NCBI GenBank assembly: GCA_949825025.1
Contig: OX463779.1
Span: 24,596,816 to 24,660,815, forward strand
DNA: 64,000 nt
From: Siphlonurus alternatus
Lineage: Eukaryota > Arthropoda > Insecta > Ephemeroptera > Siphlonuridae
Direction of reading: 5' to 3'
A program made the position numbers and the translations under genes. A model generated the notes under the pieces. The model was given only the letters and a program-made list of their open reading frames with translations, was not told the DNA's origin and ran no database searches. Shown one piece after another: positions 38,822-51,231 of the stretch. How positions within the stretch are numbered: position 1 is the first letter of the stretch; each line of letters starts with the position of its first letter.

Positions 38822-39319
38822 CCGGTAGTAACTAACACTTCTTATTATTTTTAGTTTGGTATTCTCCTGCATGGAGTTCCGAGATTGTTGTTGTTAGTCA
38901 CCACCATGGTGCCACGTGGGAGCAGCAACTTTAATCAGGCTCTCAAAATAGCCTCTTCATGAACATCACGCTCGCTTCACACTCCTTACAATGTGACGAG
39001 GCACGCGTTGTCGCACTAATTGCATCACTCGTGCTATATGCAACAAAGGCATGCACCCATCATGCCAAACATGTTCATCCCTCTTTTTAAAGTTCCTCCC
39101 TCTGACCAGTTATAGAATACGTTTCTGTACCAATCAGTACTATGCATTACTCTAATTTCATTGTGATGTACGATGCAGATTGCTGCACTCTCCTTTGATT
39201 ATCCGTGCAGCTGCGCACGTAAGCAACAAGTCAGGCACGCTGCTTTCTTTATATAATATACTTAATATTATACAGTATGGTCGCCCTCTCTGAATACGGT
39301 GGCAACGTCGCAGCCGTTG

Positions 39320-39357
39320 TGACGTCAGAGCTGTGACGTACACCGGTTGTGACGTCA
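39320..39357 (+). promoter_or_regulatory. CRE/ATF site cluster
   Basis: TGACGTCA at 39320 and 39350 with TGACGTAC between them at 39334, all on one face of a 38-bp stretch (spacings of 14 and 16 bp). The full CRE octamers are exact. The cluster lies in a GC-rich island in proposed intron 1. It could be a cAMP/ATF-responsive enhancer or promoter; no adjacent exon was found. Confidence 0.4.
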
Positions 39358-40872
39358 CGTGGGGGATGAGGACTGGTGGTGTTCTTGGTGCCTACGTAAG
39401 GATCCTATTATTGTGGGTCGCTATGACAACTGTTACGAGAGGAGCGTTATGGACCACATCGTCGGCGTCATACAAGCACATCGAGACAATATAGGGCGAA
39501 GGTGTTCTCCCACGTATATATTTTATGTAAAATAAGTCGGCTCGTAATGGTTACTATAATGCTTTATCTTATAGCTACCAATGAAATTACATATATCTTG
39601 GAGAGGCGGGAATAGCTTGCAGGTGTGTTGATGGCTCTAGTATATATTATAGCCCCGATGGCGCCCTACAGCTTGTACAGCAGAAACGTGAGACGAGGGC
39701 CTCGCAATAAAAGTCAGTGTTGATGTAGTTGCCTACATTCGTCCGCAATCAATATAGCTATACTGTAAATGTACATTTTTTGTGAGCACAAAAATACCTT
39801 GTTTACTTTTCTAGATATCAATTAAACATTTTTACTATATATTCATGCAATGTCGTTTAACTAAATAATTGTATTCCATTTTTTTTTTAATTTATATATT
39901 CTCACATTTTTTATTGATAAACTTACGTTGCCACAACATATCAATCGACTCCATTTACAGTAAAAAATTTAAACAGAACACTTTTGCTTTTTATTTATAG
40001 TCTTCATATATAATATATAATCGAAATCGATATATTTTTAATACTGCTTTTTGCATTCATATTTAAACCATAATACTCCAGGTCCAGGTGCTGTAACACA
40101 AATTATGCTGTTAATATATAATAATATGTTTATAGTACAACATAAATTATAAATGTAATTTTATGACTTGATTTATTTTGAACAGACATTTCGCATTATT
40201 AGGTGATAATATATTCATTGTTGATTTACTCTTAAATTCCCTGTTATTTCCTCGACTTATCATCGTGGTAGCGGGTCACTTGGTATAATTATATAGCTTA
40301 TTATAAATTCGATCGTCACTTGGTAAATTGTTCGTCGAAAGCCTAGTGTCAAATCTTCATTTTTTTTTTTTTTAATCTGATTTTCACATGAAAAGAAAAC
40401 ACTCACGCCAAAACTTTATTGACGAAGAACTTCGATGAAATTACAAAATAACACAAAAGACAATGATCCCCTGCCATGCACGACGATATCATTTACGTTA
40501 AACGTATTCTTTTATAACTTATTTCATGAATAATGATACAACGTATATTTATCAATAAGACTCGCTGCATGTGAGTCGAGAAAGTGCGGTAATTTCTGTA
40601 CGCCCGCAGCGAGAGAGCGAATGTTGGTGCGCATTTATGTACTGTATAGAAGGTGCGAGTTAGCCGAGCAGCCTTGGCCTGCTACTGATGACTGGTGCGG
40701 GTCAGCGGGTGCAACGCTCACCACTTCATGTGTATATCGCTATATCACCTCACCATCATTTAATAACTAGAACAATGAGTGTTGTAAAACTATTATATAC
40801 CATAATAGAATAAAATTGCAGTGTACTTGGTTAACTATTCACAAATGAGGCACGTGCTATTTGATTTTTTTG

Positions 40873-40908
40873 ATGCATAAGTAAATAGTATACTATTTAC
40901 TTATGCAT
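40873..40908. repeat. 36-bp perfect palindrome, no spacer
   Basis: The half-unit ATGCATAAGTAAATAGTA is followed immediately by its exact reverse complement. No loop bases separate the halves. It does not match the other palindromic families here. Confidence 0.97.
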
Positions 40909-42084
40909 ATACAGAAAATAATTATAATAGAGCACAAAACAAATTGTTTTCAAAAATCTTTGTTCCCCCTGCCTTTAAAAACAAAAATAATGATTCCATT
41001 GAAAAGTACCGCGAGTAAGTAAATTTAAAGTAGAACTGTGGAATAATGTGCATTATAAAATATATATGCATGCAGAATGTTTTATAACACAACGAAAATT
41101 TTAAGCCATTAATTACACTTCAAAACAATATAGATATTCAAAATTATTCAACTTTATCAGCTATAGGTGATATAAGTAGAGATCGCAAAAATAATCTTTC
41201 GACGATTTTCAATGACAAGCTTCAACTTAAAAGTGCCGCAGCGCCGCATTCTGACATCGCTCCATAAGGTTTGTTAGGAGAAAAATCTTAATTATTTTTT
41301 CATTCAAATTCTATGCTGCACAAAATCTCGAATATTTTTTATGTCGTGTAATGTGATCTTTTGCGTGGCTCATATGAATTATTAATCTTGCCCTTCATAA
41401 GAACCACCGAAAAAAAATTAAAAACCAGGTACCGCTGGGTTAAAGGATAGGAAGCTTGATAGAACATGTCGTCGCGCGCAGTTCGCGCGCTAGATTTTAA
41501 TTGGCTGAGAGAATTGTGTCGTCAATATTAAAGCTTCTCATTTTGAGACTATATTGATATTTTTATTGCAAGTGTCCACAGATCTCACATGTAATTGAAT
41601 GAGATATAACTGATGAGATAATAATTATCATATCGCATAAAAAGTTATAAGAAGTTGAATCGCCAAGAATTATTTATATTTACTGTACATATTATATAAT
41701 TTATATTATATTATACACATAACATTTGTCACGTCCATGCACTTTAAGTGATCGTTCTTGATTAAATTGGGCATAAATTGAATGCACAAGAATATTGTGT
41801 TAATTGTGTATACAATTACAAAGCTTAAACCTTAAATTACTTATCTCATATGGATGGAGAGGAAGCAAGAAACATCGGACTCCCCTAAGTTTGTCACCCC
41901 AACATGTCATAATACAGCGGACTCGCTCCAACCAGGACTTCCTTTTATATGGCACCAGGTGTAATATAGAAGGTCGTACAGTATATACATGATGCAACTA
42001 CCGTTTGAGGTTTATATAGGACTGTCCGGCTGTCAAACAATTTTAAATATTGTATGCAGTGCTCTCTAAATATTTATCAGCAAT

Positions 42085-42170
42085 ACTATTTTATTATTTA
42101 TTTATTTATTTTTCCCATTGAAGCTAAACAATACAAATTTTATTTCGTTGACTGTATTTTAACTTCCATG
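42085..42170 (-). mobile_element. Probable LINE 3' tail
   Basis: On the minus strand TTTGTATTGTTTAGCTTCAA, then TGGGAAAAAT, runs into (AAAT)n/(AAT)n. The layout matches the retroposon 3' ends at 38518-38667 and 48389-48500, but the sequence is only distantly similar. Confidence 0.35.
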
Positions 42171-45100
42171 AAATAAAAAATAAAAAATTATTATTATCAT
42201 AAGCCCTTATTATAACCGGAAATATAAAAATATGTACAGAAATGTCGAGTTTTTTTTTTTTTTTCAGGAAGAGTTGATTACGTCACAGTATGATACAAAA
42301 TGCTTTTATAAAATTTCTAGGACTATAATCTTATTGATGCATTATATAATTTAGTCAGAAAGTTTTTTTTTTTTTTTTTTTTTTGCTTGTGTGCATCTCC
42401 GTATTAAGTAAGTAGGACGGAAATCTTACAGCTTTTATAAATCTTGGTTGATAAAGTGTAGCACGCACATTTAAGTGACATAAATACATAAATGACATCA
42501 CAAATTTTATATAATAATAAAATTCATGTTTTTATTGAATTAGATCTTAAATGTTAGAAGCATTCTTCCTGCAGAACAATCATAACCTGCATGCATGGTT
42601 CTACATTCTTAAACTTTTGGGCTAACTTTAAAATAGAGTGAGATATTCGCAAGGATGTACAGATGCTATAGAGATTTTTATAGTTAACACCGAAAGTTTT
42701 AAAATTAGAGACTTCACAAATAATCCAGCAGCCAGGCTCGAGCTAAGTGAGCATTGTTATTTTGATAGCTTCTTCTATTATGGCGTTAGAAAAGGAATCT
42801 AATTTTTGACCGAGATACAGTATATAAGGTTGATTTTTCTTTGCTTTGAGATGCAAATAATAGAATAGATATTGTTTGTCCGCATGACAGTGGTGTGCAG
42901 TGCCGTGTGTCATGCCACCCGCCTAGGATGGTGGCCGCGTTGTTTGGGTTGCGATTTGTGTGTATTTCGGGACTGGCGCTCGCTATACTACGTTTGTGCC
43001 GAAATGAGAAGGAGGAGGAGGTTTTGGTGGCTGCTAATCTCTCAATTCCTCCCTCTACATTTTGAGGCTACCGGCTGGCTACCCATTGGTTATCTGTGAT
43101 CAGCAATGCTTTACAACGCCTAATCGAGCGTTCAGCCTCCAAGGCCAAGTAAAGATTATTTTGTCTTCTCTAGAAAACTATAATATCACAAGATCGAAGT
43201 AAATAACAGAATTTACATAATTATGTATTTAAGACATCAATTCATTATATTATATTGATTTTATTTCGTCCCAAGTTATATGTTACTTCATGACTCTATT
43301 GAAAGGTATACGAAACTAATAACATTTTATAACAAAAGGAAGTGACAGATTAACTTCACATCCTCCTGGCTTCCAAGTTATACAATATGTTATATATGTT
43401 TTTTTATATATATAATATAATATATAAAAATATTTTATATATACATGCAGTAACGAAATTTACTGCTTCACAATTTAATTATAAGATAAGTAAAAATGTT
43501 GTGATAGGTTTAATTAGCTTTTATTAATTATTTTTCTTGCTGTTAGAAACTGTAATTTGCAACCTAAATTTTTTTTTTTCTTTGTCTAGTTCATTTACAA
43601 AAGAATAATAAATAGAATAAAAAAAGAATACAAACAAGCCTAACCCAACTTTTAACACGAAGTTCACATGTTAGCCGTTGTAAGCAGCACCGTTTGCTTT
43701 GTTTTGGAGTTTAGTTCAAAGGTGTAACGCTAGATCGGCGCTGACTGTAATCAGATTGCTCTTCCTTGTGGCTCTCCTTCTTTGCTCACAGTTCTAGTGC
43801 TCGTGGAAGTCTGTTGGTTGGTGATAAAATACGCATAATAATATTAAAATTTATATAAAAAGATCAACATAATTCAGATATGGCCTCCTATCAGTTGTGG
43901 TTCCTTGTGACATTCATACTAAAAGTGCTAATGTGTTAAGTTAATAGTGAAGTGCAGGAATTGGAACGTACGGTAGTGTGCGATATCGATACACTATTCT
44001 TACTAAAAAGTGTCGTGCAAGGTGCATCCTCATGTCTTCGCAATACAACCCTTTGTTTCACCTGCACCCTAAACCGATATCAAATATAGCCTAAGGTAAA
44101 TATGAAAGTTATTGCGTATACATTTTCACCTTCTTATTAATTTTATGTCGCCACTATGGCAGAAAGAAAAAAAAAATACCGTGAAGGTCTTCTCGCGTAG
44201 TTTTTACAATGCTCAGAATGACGTAGATGTGCGATGTTGCCAAGCAGATATATAGAGACAAGCACCTCTCGCTCTATCTCTCTCTCGAAGTAGAGGAATT
44301 CCCACTGATTGAATTTCCTGTTTGGAAAAACTAGTACGTGACAGAGGGACAGTAAATTTAAACTTTATATTTATATTGCTCTGTTGCCAACTTATTGTTT
44401 TGATATACATAGATAAATATTTGCTATCTTTTAACTATGATGATGTTTATTGATAAATCACACTATTCAAAGATAATTTCTAGAACGGATTTTTTTTTGT
44501 CGCAATAAGTAATTATCCTCTTGAGTTTCGTCATCACAATTGCAGGTACGAACAGCTTCATCCCGCGGCCTCTGATCGATGCCGAGCGCAGGTGGTTGCT
44601 TTGTGGAGGCTCAGGAGGGCGTAAGCTTAACGTAATCAGCTGGTGTGTCGCTGTGACGTCATTACTCTAATTATTCCACTCGTAATGATAACCTGGTTTC
44701 TTTTATAAAGCTGCTACAAGTAATGAAGAAATATTCTTCTTTTGTATTATTTTTTTCTCGCTTTTTTTTATGTTAAATTTGCTTAAATTCAGTACTGAAT
44801 AATACACACACTACTACAGCAGTACTTGAGTCAAGAGGGTGGGCAGGTCTCGATCCTGTGAATTTTCTCCAGACACTTAATTGCCCCCCACCCAAGGACT
44901 GAGACGAGGGGTTGTTGCTCTTGGCTCGTTCTTGAGGGGGCCGGGCGCCAAGCAACAAGGCTCATTCAGTCCTAACAGCCCCTTGCGGCGGACGCCACTC
45001 TCCATACATACGATTTACAAGTTAAACAATTTGTCAAACATACATTTATATTATTGTCATAAATTTTACATACTGGTCTTTTAAATGAAGTACAGACAAA

Positions 45101-45265
45101 ATTATTGTAAGGCTTCCACTTGCACTTATATCTTGCATGCAAACAACCCTTGTGTTATTGTAAGCCACAGTTGCGAGTTATTGTAGAGAAGGGGGGAGTG
45201 CTGCTACGAATGCTACGATTTATGAGCAGCTAGAGAATACTTCCTATTCCGTTGCGACTCTTCGT

Positions 45266-45381
45266 ATGCCGCGGGAAACAAGCGAGATTTGCCGGTGTTG
45301 CTGGTCGCCCGCGTGGTTTAGGGGTTGCCTCATTGAACAGAAGGATCATAGGGGGGAGGCACAGTCAGGTAACACAGGTAG
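45266..45381 (+). other. Weak candidate start exon 1c
   Basis: In a GC-rich island, ATG at 45266 opens a frame (starting MPRETSEICRCC) that reaches the donor-like GGTAG|GTAAGC at 45381 with a two-base overhang, the phase required by the 50351 exon. Kozak context is poor, and other donor-like GT sites lie nearby. A one-in-three phase match by chance makes this weak. Confidence 0.12.
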
Positions 45382-47746
45382 GTAAGCAGGTCGCTCGACT
45401 CATAAAGAAAGAATAACCATCTCATTCAGCGGCCATTTGAGGATCTCTATTACTTATACACAAAACATGAGGAGCATTTTAAACATTTTATTAATTTTTT
45501 TCCCACTGTTGTGTATAATATTGACTTTTTATTGGCTTCATATAATTTTAAATGTATTCATTGTATTCAATTACGACAATTATTCATTGTCACTCATGAC
45601 AAAATGAGATTGTGATCGTTAAAGTTAAAATCAATATATTTGAAAATGTAATGGAAATAATCCGTCTGTAAAAATAGAGAGGATGACTTAGAAAAGCTGT
45701 TGTTACTGCACAGATTACAGGTCGACTATAAGACTTACTTTTAGAGAGAGTGATCGAACGTGGGAAAATACAAATGTCGGCGTACCAACTGATTCACTTG
45801 GAAAGTTCTTTTTCCCCAATTGCATTTCAGTACAAATGTTATTCAGCAATATATCGTGGCAAAAACAGTATAGTGTATGTAGTGATGGTTGATGGTGCAT
45901 ATTTTGTAAAGTTTTCAAAGTATGATGAAACAAAACATTATTAATTGTGATATTTGATTGCAAACAAGAACGAAATCATGATCCGACAATGATATTAATT
46001 ACACTTAAAATTAGAAGGAAATACCATAGCTTTCATGTAGTGTTTTTCTTGGGAATCTTGAGGAAATAAGTGGTATATATAGTGGAGGATGTTATTATTC
46101 ATGCTCTTGGAAAATGAAATGAAAAGGTTTGGTGTCGCATTATTTATATTTATACATCTGCTCTTCAACCCGTATTATCATTAAATGCAAATTATAATCA
46201 ATCGATTGGAATCAGGTGTACAACAGAAAGCAAAATAATTATAATTTATATATCAACAAATTTAAGATAAATAAACAAAACATTATTTTTTAATCTCTTA
46301 ATTTTACTACGTACATAAAAAAAATTTGATCCACAAAAAAAAAAAAAAAAATACGGGAAGTTTAAATTATTTCTGCAGAACTTGACTTCAACTGTTACTT
46401 TTATTATTTCTTTTTTATTTAAATATTTTATTCGAAATTTATTTTGGCTTATAGAAGTTATATTTGTATAGGATGCATTTAAATTAGAGCAAGTGATGTG
46501 GTCTCTTGCTGTTTAACTGCTGGGTCCCACGTTGGCGATATCTGTAGATAAGCACGGTGGCTGCACGGAGAAGAGTCAACATTCTGATGTCGTGCTTGTT
46601 GTTGACGCGCGCCTCATTTGCATGCTTAACTTTAAGGCGCGATAAACAAGTCGTGAGCGTCATTGACGCAGCGCAGTCATAACCAACTGACTGCTACCGA
46701 GACGGCACGCCCCCCTACCGTTGTCTGACTACCGACACACCATGCACTTTACTGCTCTTTAGAATGCATAACATGACAACTTGAACATAAAAACCTCTAA
46801 TCTACTCTTTTAATAGCTTTAATGATGAGGATCCTTGTTTTACGTATTACCATTTACTATTTATTTTAAAACAACTTTACAAATCTGGTAAAATGATGCA
46901 GCATACTAATAATAATAATTATTTTACTCACTGACTATAATTTAATCGAAATGGGCTGTTTGTGTATAGCAAGTACAAACAAATATTATAATATATAGTG
47001 TTAAATCACATGATCAATATATGCAATTTAATAACCTTTGGACTTACCACAAAAATTCGTAATTAATGTAATTAATAAAGAGGGTAGTCGAGAAAAGAAA
47101 TATCAAACTTTTCTATTACATAAATGATGTAAATATTGACAACATTATAATTATTATATACAGTACATGTTATAGTACTATATATTAGTGTGATACATTA
47201 CATTTTTGTTTGTTTGTCAATTAAGTCAATGCTTCTCACTTACTCTATATATATTTTTATTTTTGTTCGTGATATTGCAAAATATTGTCTAAATTATAAA
47301 TTGTACTCATATTGTCATGAAATTTCAGTGTTTTACTGGCATATAAAAAGAGCTATAGCATTGAGATCTTGTCAAGGTTTTAATTAAGATTTTAGAATGT
47401 TGTAAAGTCTTGGTAGCATTTTTTCTGATAGAATTTATCACTCAGGTATCTCTCTTTTACAGATTGTTAATTTATTGTTTTGTCATATATATTATATGGT
47501 TGTGTAACAAGCAGTGCTGGGGGTGAAAATTATAACCATATACAACACAAACATGTATTCGTATATTATCAGCTCCTTATATCGAGCAGCAGTATAACAG
47601 AAAGAGAAGGGCCGGCTGTGACCACTTCTTGAGTCCAGTGTTGAGGCCAGCCAGCAGTATAGGGAATCAATATAGAACCCACCCGACTGGCAAGCGACGA
47701 CAGAGCGTCAACACAATCGAGACAACCGGAGTGCCCAGCAAGTGTC

Positions 47747-47770
47747 GCTTGCTTGCTTGCTTGCTTGCTT
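47747..47770. repeat. (TTGC)n short tandem repeat
   Basis: Six tandem copies of a TTGC-type tetranucleotide. Short runs of the same word (CTTGCTTGC) recur in several GC-rich islands of the window. Confidence 0.9.
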
Positions 47771-48388
47771 ATTTACCTCCCCTCGACAAGTGAATTGCAC
47801 ATGAAGATGGAGATGAATATATTATATTATCTTGTAACGTATGGGAATATGAAAGAGAAAAAAGCATACATGACATGATATTTTGTCTACAATATAATTT
47901 TTTTAGATTTTTTGACCACTGCGTGTTTTGTGGTATAGACGCGGCAGCAATTCTCCTGCTTCTCGTTGGTTCACGTTTATTTTTAGCTCTTTGCTATATA
48001 GCAGCCACTATCCAATCTTATATACTCTGCTGTATCATGGCACTAAACTACATCACCCCAGATGAAACTCACTCGCTGCTTCTCTTTTCTGGACACATCT
48101 ATAGTATAATATAGAGGTGCTTTTATTATAGCTGTCCTACAAATATACAAGTATGAGAATTATAACTCAATTTCTCCGTCACTCTTTGCATGCTTCGTCC
48201 CCATGCACTCAAACAATAAACATGTAGTGAGAGAGATGAAATCTAATAATTCCCACACATTTAACATGATTTGTCGTGTGCTATATACAATACGATATAC
48301 AGATATACACATAGGGTGGGTGGAAATCACGTTGGTATATTATATAATGCCGACCACTATATTGCATGTACACTATACAGTAGTACAG

Positions 48389-48500
48389 TATACAGTGCAT
48401 ATAATATTGTATCATCATGTTTAATTTTTAAGTTATATTTATAAGTTTTTTGTCTCTATGTTGTATTATGTACAGCCACAAGAGAAATAAATAAATAAAT
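48389..48500 (+). mobile_element. LINE/SINE 3' end with (AAAT)n tail, copy 2
   Basis: The plus-strand copy of the unit at 38518-38667. It starts near ATAATATTGTATCATCATG, continues through TTTTTTGTCTCTATGTTGTA and GCCACAAGAG, and ends in AAATAAATAAATAAAT. Similarity starts abruptly at 48389, as expected for 5' truncation. Confidence 0.75.
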
Positions 48501-50350
48501 ATCAGAACGCTGCTTGTATATTGCTTGTATATTAAGCTTTAAAAAAAAAGAACTCTACTTACTTGTCAACCAAAGTTGCCCTTGATAAATTTTGTTTCTC
48601 GTCAAAATTAAGTTAAAGGAAACCCGCAAGTAAAAATTACAAAATCTCTTTAAAAAAGTAAAACGTATACAAAACATGCCTATACCCGGTATACCCAGAT
48701 ATTTATTTACATCAGCACATCTTAGGTATATCTAAAAATAATAATAATAATAATTAAATATAAAATTAATTGGTAAATTGTAATTAATTTACATTCTAAA
48801 TGCAGGAGTTAACAATTAATTTGTTCAATCTCTCATGTATAATGTGTACAGTACCACGTTAATTAGTTTCAGTTGCTAATGGAAATACGTATATAGCAAG
48901 TCATGGTATACAGTACGTGTCTCGTTTACACAGGTAGAGGAATTTGTCTCACGGTAAGGGTTTGCCCAAGTGGGGGTGGTGTTCATATGTCTGGTAGCCT
49001 CGGGCGACATAAAGAGAGGCGTGTAATCGATAGTAGCACCACCCCGCGTGGCGCCGCCCCCAAGTACATACGTACCGCAATGCTATCTGGACCGACGGTG
49101 ATTAATTGTCACTTAGTAGTAACAAAAATAAACACACATTGCCTCAGTATAACTTCTTGATTTGGATCACTTCCATTCTTCATGTCTTTTCATTTCATTG
49201 TGGTCACGCAGAGCCTCTTATTTTTACTCGGTGCTTTTATTTGTTTTTGTACTAAAGTGGTAGGGTAGCATTGCCACTTGACAACAGCCATGCTAAAAAT
49301 AAATTTTACAGTAACTACCGGTATGTGCAAATATAGTCTAACTATTGCAACAATCCTCTGTTAAATAAAAGAAAAAATCGTGTAGTATAAACTTTGTCTT
49401 CGTTAAAAAAAAAAGAAAGAAAGGGGGCGGGGGGGAAGAAGATATTCTTACAGAATTTAAATAAGAAGTATAATATATAACTTTAAACGTGTTTAACTTT
49501 TGTTATAAGTTTGCCAATTAATTCTCACCACTGTAGAAGGGTTGCTGCGCTTTGTAATTTAAACATTTTAAAACTTATCGTACTACCTCAGTCGACGTTC
49601 ATCTCTGTTAGACCATCTTAAATTTTGAATAACCTCTTTTTATCTGTGTGTACTTGATGTCGCGTGTGAGGATCAAATAATAAAAAGTCCTTGTTGTTTA
49701 TTTAAAAATTCCATTCGAATGTGAGGATTTCCAGCGCTTTCTCCTGCTGTTACTGCACTCGGTCGAGCGGGCTTTGTTTTGTTGTGGCGAGCAATGCGAC
49801 TTATCACGAGCGTTGCCCAACACTGTGAGGACACACGCACGCTTCACTGATGGCACGCTTCGTATCGGCGTCGCGTCCCGATAATTCAGCAGCACCCATC
49901 ACTGCCTGCACGCTTATTCAAACAACTATAAAAATATTTATAACAAAATAAATTTTAATTTAAATATTATTTAAATGAACACTTCTCATTATAATAAAAA
50001 TTGATAACCAACAGAAATATAAAATAAGTATTATAGGTATTTGTTCAATATATTGTCCCAAAAATTCAGCCCATATTTTGTCCTTATTTGACCATTCCTC
50101 TTGTAACAGTATTCTACCTATTCTAAACACTCTACAATATACAATTTCAGTTTTCACTCTCTGCTGATGTGTTCATTATACACACAACATTAAAACAACG
50201 TATCACATCATCAGACAATCCCTGAGTTCCGTGTGCAAATAAGCAAAAACATGGATTGATGCATGATCTATAATAATTATGTGTTTAGGATGTGACTGAA
50301 TGGTCTCTAATGTGTGACATGTGATTGACGTGGTGTGATTTGTGTTTCAG

Positions 50351-50489
50351 CGTGGAGCGCGACCGTCTCCGCGAGCGGGAGCGGCAGGCGCGCGCGCAGA
50401 TGTCCTCGCAGGCAGCCGAGCGGGAGGACTCGCTGCCCGCAGCCTCGGCCGCCATGGGGGGTGCTCCGCTCTTTGGAACCCCCGTCCGG
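50351..50489 (+). CDS. Internal exon of AFF/Lilliputian-like gene (partial)
   Basis: A 139-bp, strongly GC-rich exon between TGTGTTTCAG and the donor CGG|GTGAGT. Its first base completes a split codon and the next 46 codons are open. They comprise a charged segment VERDRLRERERQARAQ (exon residues 1-16), an Ala/Ser-rich linker, and PLFGTPVR at the exon end (39-46). AF4/FMR2 proteins share an N-terminal pattern of this kind: an Arg/Glu-rich LRxxERERRxQ stretch followed about 15-20 residues later by PLFxEPYK. They are scaffolds of the super elongation complex; Lilliputian is the insect member. The match is recalled by eye, the segment is short and Glu-Tyr of the usual motif is Thr-Val here. I considered an MITF/TFE N-terminus and found it poorer. 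The downstream exon (phase 0) lies outside the window. Confidence 0.6.
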
Positions 50490-51042
50490 GTGAGTAACCT
50501 CATCCCGTTTTGGTTCCTGCTGGAGAACAATCACTTCCTGTGATTTCTTGTGTGCATATATAATGACTCAAAGAGCACTTGAATATATAATATATTATAG
50601 AATAGAATATAATACACATGAATGTTTATATTAGATTGCAAGCGAGAAAGTTTTCTTTAGGGACTGAAATACCCATGAGATACATGTTGTATAGTTTGAT
50701 GCATTCACTCTCCATTGCAATGATAATTATGTTTATAGCTTACTGTATTGTTGCATTTTGGTGTATTTTTATCTTGCAGCGCTCGTTAATCAGAGTTCAG
50801 TGTCAAAATTCAAAACTATCTTATTAATGATACAACAGTGACAGTCTGCCATAATGTTACAGTCATAAATAGGTACATGAGCAAATTTCCTTCATTGTTT
50901 TGTTAAAGTCGCTGTAATAGTGTAATGAAACCATTGCATCAATTCATGCAGAATCAAGAATAACTATATATATATGCTGTAGGAATACAATTTATGAATT
51001 TATACAATCATTTATGTTTTTTGATTCTGAATTATTTGTGAA

Positions 51043-51231
51043 ATGAAAACCAGGGGCGGATCCAGTCCGCGGCTTTGGGGGGGGGGGGGGGGGGGGCGGT
51101 GCCCTATCCCGCAATGTTAAATTTTGGGGTGGGAGGGTGGCGACAGGTGGGGGGTGGTAATACCTTCAATGTATTTTGGGACCTTTGGGGGGGGGGGGCG
51201 ATCGCTCCTTGGATCCGCGCCTGATGAAAAC
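51043..51231. mobile_element. hAT-type MITE with 8-bp target duplication
   Basis: The element proper is 51051-51223 (173 bp), with ends CAGGGGCGGATCCAG and TTGGATCCGCGCCTG. It is flanked on both sides by ATGAAAAC (51043-51050 and 51224-51231). An exact 8-bp duplication and CAGGGGCGGATCC-type termini indicate the hAT superfamily. The interior is G-rich (two long G runs) and non-coding. Confidence 0.92.

Larger units (their letters stand above)
17339..50350 (+). other. Proposed intron 1 (33 kb)
   Basis: Starts GTAAGT and ends TTTCAG, joining the 17280 start exon to the 50351 exon in matching phase. It contains a second possible start exon (23668-24065), an intact LINE, palindromic elements and several LINE tails, each listed separately. 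GC-rich islands without an assigned feature lie at about 21.90-22.08, 31.08-31.30, 32.48-32.90, 33.55-33.80, 37.60-37.87, 40.57-40.72, 42.88-43.14, 43.68-44.10, 45.17-45.40 and 46.50-46.74 kb. They may be promoters, enhancers or non-coding exons; none shows coding similarity that I recognise. The rest is AT-rich sequence in which I see nothing. Confidence 0.55.

Noticed and set aside
50351..50489. MITF/TFE N-terminal exon as identity of the GC-rich exon
   Set aside because: The Arg/Glu/Gln-rich part is superficially similar, but the LRQQLMR-type core is absent and the PLFGxPxR end fits AFF proteins better.
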